Positions 1-8,061 of a stretch of 64,000 bases of DNA are shown here, one piece after another. Position numbers and translations under genes: made by a program. The notes under the pieces are model-generated. The model had not been told where the DNA came from and searched no databases. It saw only the letters and a list, made by a program, of their open reading frames with translations. The DNA is from G963667145 sp963676515 [NCBI: Candidatus Cloacimonadota bacterium] (GTDB lineage Bacteria; Cloacimonadota; Cloacimonadia; G963667145). The DNA is taken from assembly GCA_963676515.1 (NCBI GenBank), contig OY781061.1, positions 1,488,001 to 1,552,000 of the forward strand, read 5' to 3'. Each line of letters begins with the position of its first letter. Within the stretch, counting starts at the first letter, position 1.

Positions 1-2
1 AT

Positions 3-50
3 TTTAGGCAGGTGCAAAACCTTTGCAACGAGATGAGCAGAGAAAATTAA
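3..50 (+). CDS. possible C-terminal tail of an upstream gene, cut by the window edge
   Basis: One plus-strand frame is open from the window start to a TAA at 48-50, giving 15 residues ending in NEMSREN. A stop 13 bases before the next ATG would match the tight packing of this region. A second frame stops at 34-36, so the choice is uncertain. Nothing can be said about function. Confidence 0.3.
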   Translation, partial: FRQVQNLCNEMSREN

Positions 51-63
51 AAGAGGAAAAATT

Positions 64-1596
64 ATGAAAAACCAAGAGTTGTTGGCAAGTAGATTTGTGA
101 CGGTTGCCAAAAAATATCCAAAAAAGGTGGTTTTCATAGACGGAGTGAGCGGTAAGGAAATAACCTATGAAAAGGCTTTGATAGCTGCACTCATTCTGAA
201 AAAAAAACTGGATGCTTATAAACAAAAAAAAATTGGGATGATGATACCAACCTCGGGCGGAGCGATCATTGCTCTTATTGCAGCACTGTTTTCGGGGAAA
301 GTAGCGGTGATGATCAACTATTCCACGGGGATTATCAAAAATTGCCAGTATGCCAAAGATAAATGTGGAGTGGAGGTTATCTTTACTTCCCAAAAACTTC
401 TGGAGAAATTTGAGATAGAGCCCACGAAACAAATGGTGCTGATCGAAGATGTTTTTGCTGGGCTGAACGGATTGGACAAATTGCGAGCTTTCGCTAAATC
501 AAAATTGCCGAGTTTTGCCTTGAAGGCGATGGTAAGCAAAATGAAGTTGAACGATATTTGTGTAATGCTTTTTACCTCTGGGAGTGAGAAAGACCCCAAA
601 TGCGTTCCCATTACCCAAAAAAATGTTCTGAGTCAGTTGAATACTTATCCAGAATTTATCCCGATGCGACAAGAGGAAATGGTGATGGCGAATTTGCCGT
701 TGTTTCATGTTTTTGGGTACACAGTGCTTTTGTGGTACGGGATATATTATGGGGCGACTCTGGTTACTCATCCGAATCCTTTGGAGTTCAAAACGCTTTG
801 TGAGATTTTTCAGAAATATAAAATCTCTTTTACGACGGGCACACCCAATATGTTTAGTGCTTATCTGCGATATGCCAACAAAGACACTTTTGCGGGGATC
901 AAGACGATGATAGCAGGAGCGGACAAATTGGGACTGAAGACGAAAAAAGAGTACAAAGAGCGGTTTGGGATAGATCTCTGCGAAGGTTATGGTGTCACCG
1001 AGGCTTCCCCTGTGATATCTACGAATAGACCAGGCTTTGACAAGTTTGGTTCAGTGGGCATGCCGCTGCCAGGGGTAGATGTCAAGATTGTTGACGACAG
1101 GACCAGAAAGGAGTTACCAGCAGGCAAAGAGGGCAAGATAATGGTCAGAGGGCAGAACATTATTAGCGGGTATTATAACGACTTGGAAGAAAGCTCACTG
1201 CGGTTTTGTGACGGTTGGTACGACACAGGAGACATGGGAATGATGGACGCCGACGGTTATCTCTGGCACAGGGGTAGATTGCGGCGATTCGTAAAAATAG
1301 GCGGAGAGATGGTAAGTCTCTCGGCAATAGAGGAGTCTTTGGGTAATATCTTTGCAGAAGGATTGCAATACTGTATGGTGGGGATTCCCGATGATAAAAA
1401 AGGAGCGAAACTGGTGCTGGTAACCAACGAGAAAGTAAATAAAAGCGATGTAACTAAACAACTAGCTGAAGATGGATTTTCTAAGATTTACTTTCCGAGG
1501 AAGTACTTGATAGCCAAAGAATTACCGATAATGGGTAACGGTAAAATTAACTTTAGAGTCGTCGAACAGATGGCTCAAGATATGGAAAGTAAGTAA
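64..1596 (+). CDS. AMP-binding acyl-ACP/acyl-CoA synthetase, first of a tandem pair
   Basis: Predicted ANL-superfamily adenylating enzyme of 510 residues that would activate a fatty acid with ATP and load it on ACP or CoA. The phosphate-binding loop reads TSGSEKDPK near residue 170, the A5 motif EGYGVTE near 306, YDTGDMG near 386, and the hinge GRLRRF followed by KIGGEMVSL near 404-419. The GGEMVSL signature is typical of the acyl-ACP synthetase half of Aas proteins, but no PlsC-type acyltransferase domain is present. An AGAGGAAAA ribosome-binding site precedes the ATG. The next gene starts on the base after its stop and is a clear paralogue, so the two are probably co-translated. Recycling of fatty acids into membrane lipid is a reasonable inference. 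The substrate cannot be read from sequence. Confidence 0.85.
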   Translation: MKNQELLASRFVTVAKKYPKKVVFIDGVSGKEITYEKALIAALILKKKLDAYKQKKIGMMIPTSGGAIIALIAALFSGKVAVMINYSTGIIKNCQYAKDKCGVEVIFTSQKLLEKFEIEPTKQMVLIEDVFAGLNGLDKLRAFAKSKLPSFALKAMVSKMKLNDICVMLFTSGSEKDPKCVPITQKNVLSQLNTYPEFIPMRQEEMVMANLPLFHVFGYTVLLWYGIYYGATLVTHPNPLEFKTLCEIFQKYKISFTTGTPNMFSAYLRYANKDTFAGIKTMIAGADKLGLKTKKEYKERFGIDLCEGYGVTEASPVISTNRPGFDKFGSVGMPLPGVDVKIVDDRTRKELPAGKEGKIMVRGQNIISGYYNDLEESSLRFCDGWYDTGDMGMMDADGYLWHRGRLRRFVKIGGEMVSLSAIEESLGNIFAEGLQYCMVGIPDDKKGAKLVLVTNEKVNKSDVTKQLAEDGFSKIYFPRKYLIAKELPIMGNGKINFRVVEQMAQDMESK

Positions 1597-3165
1597 ATGA
1601 ATGTTTGTTTAAATTTTGTAAAAAGTGCCAAAAAGTTTGGTAATAAACCTGCTTTTGTGGACGGAGTGAGTGGAGCGAAGATTTCCTATAAAAAAGCTTT
1701 AATAGCAGTTATTTTGCTGCGGAAGAAGTTTAAAGCTTACACAGGAAAAAATGTGGGCATGATGATACCTGTCTCGGGAGGAGCGATAATCTCGATGTTG
1801 GCTTTACTCTCTTGTGGCAAGACCCCCGTGATGATCAATTACACTACGGGTATCAGGCGAAATTGTGATTATGCCAAAAGCAAATGTGGTATCCGAAAGG
1901 TGATAACTGCCAAAGCTCTACTCAGCAAGCTGGGTGTGAAGCAGAGCGAAGAGATGGTGCTCATAGAAGATGTGCTTCGCCAGTTTTCTCTTTTTGCCAA
2001 GATAAAAGCGGCTCTGGTATCCAAACTGCCTTACAAAATGCTGAAAGGGTTATTTTACAAAACTGATGAAGAGAATGACAACATTGCTTTGTTGTTTACT
2101 TCTGGAAGTGAAAATCGCCCCAAAGTAGTGCCCATAACCAATAAAAATGTCCAAGGACAGATTTTGGGAACGGTGAAAAGTTACGATTTGACAGAAAAAG
2201 ACCGCTTTTTGGCTTCTTTACCTTTGTTCCATGTTTTTGGTTTTCAGGGGGATTTTTGCATACCGTTATATTTGGGAGCGACTATCGTCACTCTTAGTAA
2301 TCCTCTGGACTACAAACTCACTTGTAATGCCATCAAAGAGTATAGAGTTTCGTTTATGTTGGGGACACCGACTTTTTATGCGGCTTATCTGCGTAAATGT
2401 GGAAAAGATACTTTTCGCTCGGTGAGAGTCGCCATTTGTGGGGCAGACCGATTGCCCAAAGAGCTTCATCAGCAATATATGAAAGAGCACAATCTTTTCT
2501 TGATAGAGGGCTATGGGACTACGGAGACGAGCCCTATCTTGAGTAATAACATGTTTGAAGATTACCGACTTGGTAGTGTTGGTAAACCTTTTCCTGGAGT
2601 AGAGGTTAGGATAGTTGATACAGAATCTGGGGAAGATTTGCCATCAACGAAGACGGGTAAAATCTTGGTGCGAGGAGAAAATGTGATGAAAGGGTATTAT
2701 CACGATGTGGAGAATACCGATTTGCATTTCCGCTATGGCTGGTATGATACTGGCGATATGGGCTGTTTGGACGAAGAGGGATTTCTGTGGCTCAAAGGCA
2801 GGTTGCGTCGATTTGTAAAAATCGGTGGAGAGATGGTCAGCTTGGTGGCGATAGAGAGCGTCTTGAGCGAGTTTTTCCAAGATGAAGACATTTTGTTTTG
2901 CGTGGTGGACATACCCAACGAAAAAAAAGGTGCGGATGTTGTTCTGGCTACGACTGGCAAGATTGACAAGATTAAGATGAAAAAATGGGTGCGAGAAAAT
3001 CTCAATGAAATATCTGTCCCTAAGAGCGTTTTTAAACTGAAAAGGATACCTTTACTTGGTAGTGGCAAAGTAGATTTCCGCAAAGTGGAAAGAGTGTGCA
3101 GGATATTTTCGCAGCAAAGGACAATTCTTGGCAATTTTGCAGATGATATGGGCGTAAATGTCTGA
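1597..3165 (+). CDS. AMP-binding acyl-ACP/acyl-CoA synthetase, second of a tandem pair
   Basis: Paralogue of the preceding gene, 522 residues, starting directly after its TAA stop with no spacer. It keeps the same landmarks: TSGSENRPK near residue 168, EGYGTTE near 304, WYDTGDMG, and GRLRRF with KIGGEMVSL in the hinge. N-terminal matches such as VDGVSGAKISY versus IDGVSGKEITY show a duplication. It carries about 25 extra C-terminal residues (from RIFSQQRT) beyond the end of its partner. Predicted to adenylate a carboxylic acid, probably a fatty acid, and transfer it to ACP or CoA. Divergence between the copies suggests different chain-length or substrate preference, but that is inference. Confidence 0.83.
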   Translation: MNVCLNFVKSAKKFGNKPAFVDGVSGAKISYKKALIAVILLRKKFKAYTGKNVGMMIPVSGGAIISMLALLSCGKTPVMINYTTGIRRNCDYAKSKCGIRKVITAKALLSKLGVKQSEEMVLIEDVLRQFSLFAKIKAALVSKLPYKMLKGLFYKTDEENDNIALLFTSGSENRPKVVPITNKNVQGQILGTVKSYDLTEKDRFLASLPLFHVFGFQGDFCIPLYLGATIVTLSNPLDYKLTCNAIKEYRVSFMLGTPTFYAAYLRKCGKDTFRSVRVAICGADRLPKELHQQYMKEHNLFLIEGYGTTETSPILSNNMFEDYRLGSVGKPFPGVEVRIVDTESGEDLPSTKTGKILVRGENVMKGYYHDVENTDLHFRYGWYDTGDMGCLDEEGFLWLKGRLRRFVKIGGEMVSLVAIESVLSEFFQDEDILFCVVDIPNEKKGADVVLATTGKIDKIKMKKWVRENLNEISVPKSVFKLKRIPLLGSGKVDFRKVERVCRIFSQQRTILGNFADDMGVNV

Positions 3166-3237
3166 AAAAAGACAGAACCTCTTTTTGCCAGACTAGATTT
3201 ACAGCAAAAGCATAAACAGCTAAGAGACGGAGGATGG

Positions 3238-3768
3238 ATGAAAATAGAAGAAAGTTTGTATAAGGGTGTCAACTTTTGTCTCAGCTGTGGTACGAAGCTG
3301 GAGATCAAGAAGGATAGAGAACGCAAGCTCAGACCGATTTGTCCGAAATGCGGTTGGACGATGTACTTGAATCCCATTCCAGCTGCTGTATGTTTGATTT
3401 CAAATTCAAAGCAAGAAATATGTATTATTAAACGCAAATTCGCCCCCAAAGCTGGTTTTTGGGCACTGCCATCGGGCTATATCGAGATAAATCAAACTCC
3501 AGCTGAAGCTGCCGTGGACGAGATGAAAGAAGAGACAAATCTTAGCGGAGAAGCGGGAGAGTATTTGGGTTATTTCGTGGGTCCATCTCCGATATACCAC
3601 AGAATATTTTCGTTTTGCTTTGTGATGGAGAATTTGACGGGCAATCCTAAAGCAGGCGACGATGCTGAGGATATTCAGTTTGTCAGTTTAGATAGTGACT
3701 TTGATTTCATACCTTTTTCTTCTCATCGATATTTTTTGCAAAAGTACAAAGAAAAATACTTAAAGTGA
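3238..3768 (+). CDS. zinc-ribbon Nudix hydrolase with a degenerate Nudix box
   Basis: 176-residue protein with an N-terminal zinc ribbon (CysXXCys pairs at 14/17 and 35/38) followed by a Nudix fold. This is the arrangement seen in NADH pyrophosphatase-like and related Nudix proteins that hydrolyse nucleoside diphosphates linked to another group. The Nudix box spans about 80-102. Glutamates 95, 98 and 99 of the metal-binding core are present. The usual first Glu is Gln86, the usual Arg is Asp94 and the usual Gly is Asn101, so it is a non-canonical member. GGAGG lies eight bases before the ATG. It is followed at 10 bp by the MscS gene. Substrate unknown; activity may be altered. Confidence 0.75.
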   Translation: MKIEESLYKGVNFCLSCGTKLEIKKDRERKLRPICPKCGWTMYLNPIPAAVCLISNSKQEICIIKRKFAPKAGFWALPSGYIEINQTPAEAAVDEMKEETNLSGEAGEYLGYFVGPSPIYHRIFSFCFVMENLTGNPKAGDDAEDIQFVSLDSDFDFIPFSSHRYFLQKYKEKYLK

Positions 3769-3778
3769 GGATAGAGTT

Positions 3779-5023
3779 TTGCAAGCGTTAGCAATTTATC
3801 TAGATTTAATCTGGCAGAGCGTGAAAGGCTTTTTTGCCAATTATTACAATTTCTATCAAATGTTTGTTTTTTTGGGAGTTTTGGCACTTTGTTTTGTGAT
3901 GTCCAAGATTTTCTTAAAAACTTTCCGTAAAACAAAAATAGCTAGAAAGCACGAAAAATTTGTAGATTCTTTTAATCTTGTTTTATTTCCGCTCTTGACA
4001 ATCTCCATTTTGACGATTATCTACCTTATCAACGAAAAATTTTTTGACCACTCTTACATCCTTTTCTATTGTCTAAAATTTTGTTTCTTGTGGGCGATAG
4101 TTCGTTTCACAAAAATTTTCCCTAAAAAAAATCTTCTCTTTACTTTTATCTCTGTGTCTATTATCAGCCTTACGCTTTTGAGCATCTTGGAAATTGGGCA
4201 AGCAAAGCTTACCTTTCAACTGGGCGGTTTTTCGATTAGTATCCACGAGTTTTTTAGAACTGTGGGCATCACTTGCTTTCTTATCTGGCTTTTTTCGCAG
4301 GTAAACACCCGAATAGAAGGATTTATCCAGAAGCAGTGGGATCTGCCGCCCAACTCGAAAGAGCTTTTGGTAAAAGTCAGCAACATCGGAATAATCGTCT
4401 TTTTTGCTTTGATCGGGCTGAACATACTTGGTCTTGATTTGACAAAATTTGCTTTCCTCACTGGTGCTATCGGTATCGGTATCGGTTTTGGATTAAAAAA
4501 TATTATTTCTAACTTGGTAAGTGGGCTTATTTTGCTGCTGGACAAGACGATACAAAAAGGCTCGATAGTGGAGCTGGACGACATCTCGGGGACGATCAGC
4601 AATATCGGCGTGCGGAACACGATAGTGCGAAGTTTCGATGGCAAAGAGATTCTTATTCCAAATGAGAAGTTTATCAGCGACAAGGTGACAAACTGGACGC
4701 TTTCCAATATGCAGATAAGATTAAAGGTAAAGATTGGAGTAAGTTACGAGTCTGATCCCGTAGAGGTGAAAGAAATACTTCAAGAGACACTCAACAACAA
4801 CCGCTTTGTGGCAAAAAGTCCCGAAGCCAGAGCGTATTTAGACCATTTTGGAGATAGCTCTATCGACTTTGTGGTGTTTTTTTGGGTACGAGATGTCAGT
4901 ATGGAATACCACCAACCCAAAGAAAGCGTGCTGATGGACATCTGGCAAGCCCTGAAAGAGCACAACATCAACATACCTTTCCCACAGCTGGTGATACATC
5001 AGAGTAAGACAGATGCAAAATAA
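3779..5023 (+). CDS. MscS-family mechanosensitive channel
   Basis: 414-residue inner-membrane protein. Several hydrophobic segments fill the first ~280 residues. The pore-lining helix is recognisable near residue 227 as GAIGIGIGFGLKNIISN, followed by the MscS beta domain (LLLDKTIQKGSIVEL, ISNIGVRNTIVRSFDG, ILIPN) and a soluble alpha/beta C-terminus. The family opens under membrane tension to release solutes during hypo-osmotic shock. The start is a TTG preceded by GTGAGG; no better in-frame ATG lies upstream before the Nudix stop. The 3' end overlaps cinA by 11 bases. The extra N-terminal helices make it longer than E. coli MscS (286 residues), like the mid-sized YnaI/YbdG-type members. Confidence 0.88.
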   Translation: MQALAIYLDLIWQSVKGFFANYYNFYQMFVFLGVLALCFVMSKIFLKTFRKTKIARKHEKFVDSFNLVLFPLLTISILTIIYLINEKFFDHSYILFYCLKFCFLWAIVRFTKIFPKKNLLFTFISVSIISLTLLSILEIGQAKLTFQLGGFSISIHEFFRTVGITCFLIWLFSQVNTRIEGFIQKQWDLPPNSKELLVKVSNIGIIVFFALIGLNILGLDLTKFAFLTGAIGIGIGFGLKNIISNLVSGLILLLDKTIQKGSIVELDDISGTISNIGVRNTIVRSFDGKEILIPNEKFISDKVTNWTLSNMQIRLKVKIGVSYESDPVEVKEILQETLNNNRFVAKSPEARAYLDHFGDSSIDFVVFFWVRDVSMEYHQPKESVLMDIWQALKEHNINIPFPQLVIHQSKTDAK

Positions 5024-6236
5024 AGTAGTCGTGCTTTCCATCGGCAATGAAATATTGCTAGGCAAGACAGTGAACACGAACGCAGCCCATATGGGTCAAC
5101 AGTTGTCGCAAGCGGGCTATGAAGTGGTAGCCAATCTGGTGTGTGCGGACACGCGGCAAGCGATAGTAAATATGCTGGACTACTCCTACACATTGGCGAG
5201 TGTCGTGGTTTGCACGGGAGGGCTGGGTCCCACGGTGGACGACATCACCAGAGGAGCGATGGCAGAGTTTTTTGCGGTAGACCTCTTGTGGAACGAAGAG
5301 CTATGGCAAAAAATCAAGAGCTATTACGAAGCTCACACAGGGCAAGCCTCGCCCGAGAACAACAAAGCTCAGGCGATGATACCTGCAGGATTTGCACACC
5401 GTGTGAACGAAGTCGGCACAGCTCCAGCACTTTACAGCGTTAGCAGTGAGAAAAAAATCTTTCTGATGCCCGGAGTTCCTGCCGAGATGAAAAATTTTAT
5501 GCAAAAACTGGTGATGCCCGAGATGGAGAAAATTTTTCCCAAAAGGGATTTTTATTTGCAGACGGTGCATTTATATGGAATGCCAGAGGCTCTCATAGCC
5601 GAAAAGAACGAAGATTTGAGCTTGGGAGAAGGCGTAAATCTAGCTTACTTGCCTCAGGGCGGTTTTGTGGATTTGCGAGTCTACGGCGAAAATGTGCAGG
5701 GATGTAAAGAGTTGTTGGCAAAGCTGGAGCAACGTTTTTCGGGGAAGATAGTGGGTTATGGCGATACAGACATCTTGCAGGAGTTGCACCAGAGGTTGAT
5801 AGAGCAGAAGCTAACTTTGGCAGTGGCAGAGTCTTGCACTGGCGGTATGCTGATGAGTAAGCTGGTCGACTATGCGGGGAGCTCGCAGTATCTGCTGGGC
5901 GGTGTGGTGAGCTATGCCAACCAGATAAAAGAGAAAATCTTGGGCGTGGATAGCAAGCTGCTAGACAAACACGGGGCTGTGAGCCAAGAGGTGGCAGAGG
6001 CAATGGCAAGAGGTGTAGCGGCGAGATTCTCGGTAGATTTAGCCGTCGCCATCACTGGCGTAGCAGGTCCAGACGGTGGCACTCAACACAAGCCCGTGGG
6101 GTTGGTGTGGTTTGCTATCTACTATCGTGGGGAAGTGCATTCCTTTAGCAAGTTGATCGCAGGCGAGCGGAATGGTGTGAGGCAGAGGGCGGTTAATGTT
6201 GTGGCGGGTGAGCTGCTAAAAATTTTGAAAGACTAA
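5013..6236 (+). CDS. cinA: CinA-family protein, NMN deamidase / competence-damage-inducible
   Basis: 407 residues with both CinA domains. The N-terminal molybdopterin-binding-like domain (about 1-165) contains SIGNEILLG and TGGLGPTVDD. The C-terminal deamidase domain (about 255-407) contains AESCTGG near residue 272 and TGVAGPDGG. In characterised members the C-terminal domain converts NMN to nicotinate mononucleotide for NAD recycling, and the N-terminal domain can hydrolyse ADP-ribose. Length and domain order match full-length CinA. The ATG lies inside the end of the MscS gene, so translation is probably coupled. Confidence 0.93.
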   Translation: MQNKVVVLSIGNEILLGKTVNTNAAHMGQQLSQAGYEVVANLVCADTRQAIVNMLDYSYTLASVVVCTGGLGPTVDDITRGAMAEFFAVDLLWNEELWQKIKSYYEAHTGQASPENNKAQAMIPAGFAHRVNEVGTAPALYSVSSEKKIFLMPGVPAEMKNFMQKLVMPEMEKIFPKRDFYLQTVHLYGMPEALIAEKNEDLSLGEGVNLAYLPQGGFVDLRVYGENVQGCKELLAKLEQRFSGKIVGYGDTDILQELHQRLIEQKLTLAVAESCTGGMLMSKLVDYAGSSQYLLGGVVSYANQIKEKILGVDSKLLDKHGAVSQEVAEAMARGVAARFSVDLAVAITGVAGPDGGTQHKPVGLVWFAIYYRGEVHSFSKLIAGERNGVRQRAVNVVAGELLKILKD

Positions 6237-6252
6237 ATATTTGGGATAAAAG

Positions 6253-7464
6253 ATGAAAACGATTAAGATATTTTTAGCTTCCTCAGAGGAATTGAAAGAG
6301 GACAGGTTAGGGTTTGAAATTTTTATAAATAGAAAAAACAAACACTATATTAAAAATGGGCTATTTTTTGAATTAGTTATTTGGGAAGATTTTATTGATG
6401 CTATTTCTAAAACTAGATTGCAGGATGAATACAAGAAAGCAATTACTGAGAGTGATATTTTTGTCTGTTTATTTAAAACAAAAGTAGGTAAATATACAAA
6501 AGAGGAGTTAGCACACGCTTTTGGGAAATTCCAAGAAAATGATAAACCTCTTATTTACACATATTTCAAAGATGTAGAAATCAAAACTAGTGAGATAACT
6601 AGGGGAATATCGGCTTTTTTGGATTTTAAGGAAGAGCTTTTAGACTTGGGACACTTCCTTACTAAATATACGAGTATAGCTGATTTGAAGGATCAGTTTG
6701 GAGATCAATTAGATAAAATTATTCCTAAATTGTCAAAAGACAATTTGAACAAAGCAAATCTTGTAACTAAATCAAAGAAGGTAGCCAAGGGAAATTTTAC
6801 CAACAGTGTGGGAATAGAGATGGTGCGGGTAGAGGCTGGCACATTCCAGATGGGTGGAGATGGTGAATATGATGGTAAGCCTGTGCATAGTGTGACTCTG
6901 AGCCAAGAGTACTACATTGGTAAATACCAGGTGACCCAAGCACAATGGACAGCGGTGATGGGCAGTAATCCTTCTTACTTCAAAGGGGGCAATTTGCCTG
7001 TGGAGCATGTCTCTTGGAACGATGTGCAAGAGTTTTTTACCAAACTGAACGAGATGGAAGGCACAAGTAAGTATAGACTGCCTACAGAAGCTGAGTGGGA
7101 GTTCGCTGCTCGGGGTGGTAACCAGAGTAAAGGTTACACTTATGCTGGCAGTAACAATATCGACGATGTCGCTTGGTATGGCTTAAATTCAAGTAGCACC
7201 CACGAAGTAGGGACGAAGTCCCCTAACGAGCTGGTTATCTACGATATGAGCGGTAATGTCTATGAATGGTGTAACGATTGGCATGGTGGTTACTCCAGTG
7301 ATGCGGTTACCGACCCTAGTGGACCTAGCACGGGCTCTGGCCGCGTGTTGCGTGGCGGTGGCTGGGGCGGCGGTGTTTACGGCTGCCGTGTGGCTGATCG
7401 CTACTCCAGCTATCCGAGCTATGGCAACCGCAGCCGCGGATTTCGCCTGGATAGTTCACTATAA
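6253..7464 (+). CDS. TIR/DUF4062-like domain fused to an FGE-sulfatase fold; candidate DGR target protein
   Basis: 403 residues. Residues 1-150 (KIFLASSEELKEDR; FELVIWEDF; SDIFVCLFKTKVGKYTKEEL) resemble the TIR/DUF4062-like domains found in bacterial conflict proteins. A charged linker is followed by an FGE/SUMF1-type C-lectin fold from about 187 (GIEMVRVEAGTFQMGG, LPTEAEWEFAARGG, NVYEWCNDW). The C-terminus reads RVLRGGGW...CRVADR...GFRL, the pattern seen at the mutable end of DGR target proteins. Variable-type codons there nearly all end in C or T, as expected if they derive from AAC/AAT by adenine mutagenesis. The first half is AT-rich and the C-terminal ~45 codons are strongly GC-rich, unlike the neighbours. 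No signal peptide, so probably cytoplasmic. A static FGE protein is the alternative. No reverse transcriptase, Avd or template repeat lies in this window. Confidence 0.75.
   Translation: MKTIKIFLASSEELKEDRLGFEIFINRKNKHYIKNGLFFELVIWEDFIDAISKTRLQDEYKKAITESDIFVCLFKTKVGKYTKEELAHAFGKFQENDKPLIYTYFKDVEIKTSEITRGISAFLDFKEELLDLGHFLTKYTSIADLKDQFGDQLDKIIPKLSKDNLNKANLVTKSKKVAKGNFTNSVGIEMVRVEAGTFQMGGDGEYDGKPVHSVTLSQEYYIGKYQVTQAQWTAVMGSNPSYFKGGNLPVEHVSWNDVQEFFTKLNEMEGTSKYRLPTEAEWEFAARGGNQSKGYTYAGSNNIDDVAWYGLNSSSTHEVGTKSPNELVIYDMSGNVYEWCNDWHGGYSSDAVTDPSGPSTGSGRVLRGGGWGGGVYGCRVADRYSSYPSYGNRSRGFRLDSSL
7339..7452 (+). other. candidate DGR variable region (VR)
   Basis: 3'-terminal part of the preceding gene, codons 363-400. 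Positions 370, 372-374, 376-378, 382, 384-387, 389-392 and 394-395 are GGC, GGT, TAC, TGC, GAT, TCC, AGC, TAT, AAC or CGC: every one is NNC or NNT. Scaffold codons (TGG, CGT, GTG, GCT, CCG, GGA, TTT) interrupt them at the spacing seen in known FGE-type VRs. The segment is depleted in A and has much higher GC than the rest of the gene. This is direct sequence observation; assignment as a VR is inference because the template repeat is not in the window. Confidence 0.6.
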
Positions 7465-7520
7465 GAAATTCACTCTTTTCTTGAGCTAAAAAACAGTGAG
7501 CAAGCCCACTATCCCTGCCT

Positions 7521-7682
7521 TTGGATTCCTGCTTCCGCAGGAATGAGGGAGAGGGACAGGGAGCACTCACCACTACCCATTCCTGCACACCACTCGCTTT
7601 GCTTTCTTACTTGCTCTCATTCCTGCACACCACCAGCCTTGTGTTACCACCCACCCTCATTCACGCGGAAGCGGGAATCCAA
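7521..7682. repeat. 29-base inverted-repeat pair of a dispersed family
   Basis: The left arm (7521-7549) begins TTGGATTCCTGCTTCCGC and ends GAATGAGGG. The right arm (7654-7682), read on the minus strand, begins TTGGATTCCCGCTTCCGC and ends GAATGAGGG. The arms differ at only a few positions and are about 104 bases apart. A third member lies at 32443-32471. Confidence 0.75.
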
Positions 7683-7872
7683 GGATGGGTTGGGCGAATA
7701 AATACATAAAGCAGGAAGCGTTAAATTCGTTAGCCGCTCTGAGTTTACGCTGAAGAGCGATGTGCTATATCACTTCTATTAAAATAGTTGTGATTTCTAG
7801 CACAAGCCTTTCAGCGTGCGAAGAAGGTTTAGAATTTAGCTTACTGATTTGGTATTTTGGCTTTACCTTTTG

Positions 7873-7908
7873 TTACTTTTCGCTTTGGTCACCCAAAGGG
7901 AAAAGTAA
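7873..7908. repeat. long near-perfect hairpin (TTACTTTTC ... GAAAAGTAA)
   Basis: TTACTTTTC-G-CTTTGG, loop TCAC, CCAAAG-G-GAAAAGTAA: a 15-bp stem with one G/G mismatch. It is not followed by a T-run, so it is more likely a dispersed palindromic repeat than a terminator. Similar hairpins occur at 32102-32131 and 32984-33007. Confidence 0.7.
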
Positions 7909-8061
7909 AACCCTCCGTTAGGAGAGAAAGACAAAGGGCTACCGCCCAGATGGGCGAAGACCACCATCCCCGCTGAAGGAGATAAATTCCCAACAATTGG
8001 TTGACATATTTTTCGCTTTGCGTGGATTCGGGACAAATATATTTAAGTACTGGAGGATAAG

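Larger units (their letters stand above)
7465..8061. repeat. gene-free repeat region downstream of the FGE gene
   Basis: About 600 bases with no convincing gene. It holds a 29-base inverted-repeat pair (7521-7549 and 7654-7682), a 16-base direct repeat CATTCCTGCACACCAC at 7578-7593 and 7618-7633 (40-base period), and a long hairpin at 7873-7908. Related elements recur at 32.1-33.0 kb. A TTGACA at 8001-8006 could be part of the promoter of the downstream dehydrogenase genes, but no good -10 follows at 16-18 bases. A short plus-strand open frame at 7521-7709 is built from the repeats and is not credible. Confidence 0.7.

Noticed and set aside
2733-3449. 238-codon minus-strand open frame
   Set aside because: It lies antisense to the second acyl synthetase and the Nudix gene, both with clear family motifs.
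7521-7709. 62-codon open frame after the FGE gene
   Set aside because: Composed of the inverted and direct repeats described there.
7465-8061. DGR template repeat or reverse transcriptase near the variable region
   Set aside because: I looked for a second copy of the RVLRGG...GFRL coding segment and for reverse transcriptase motifs in this window and saw neither.
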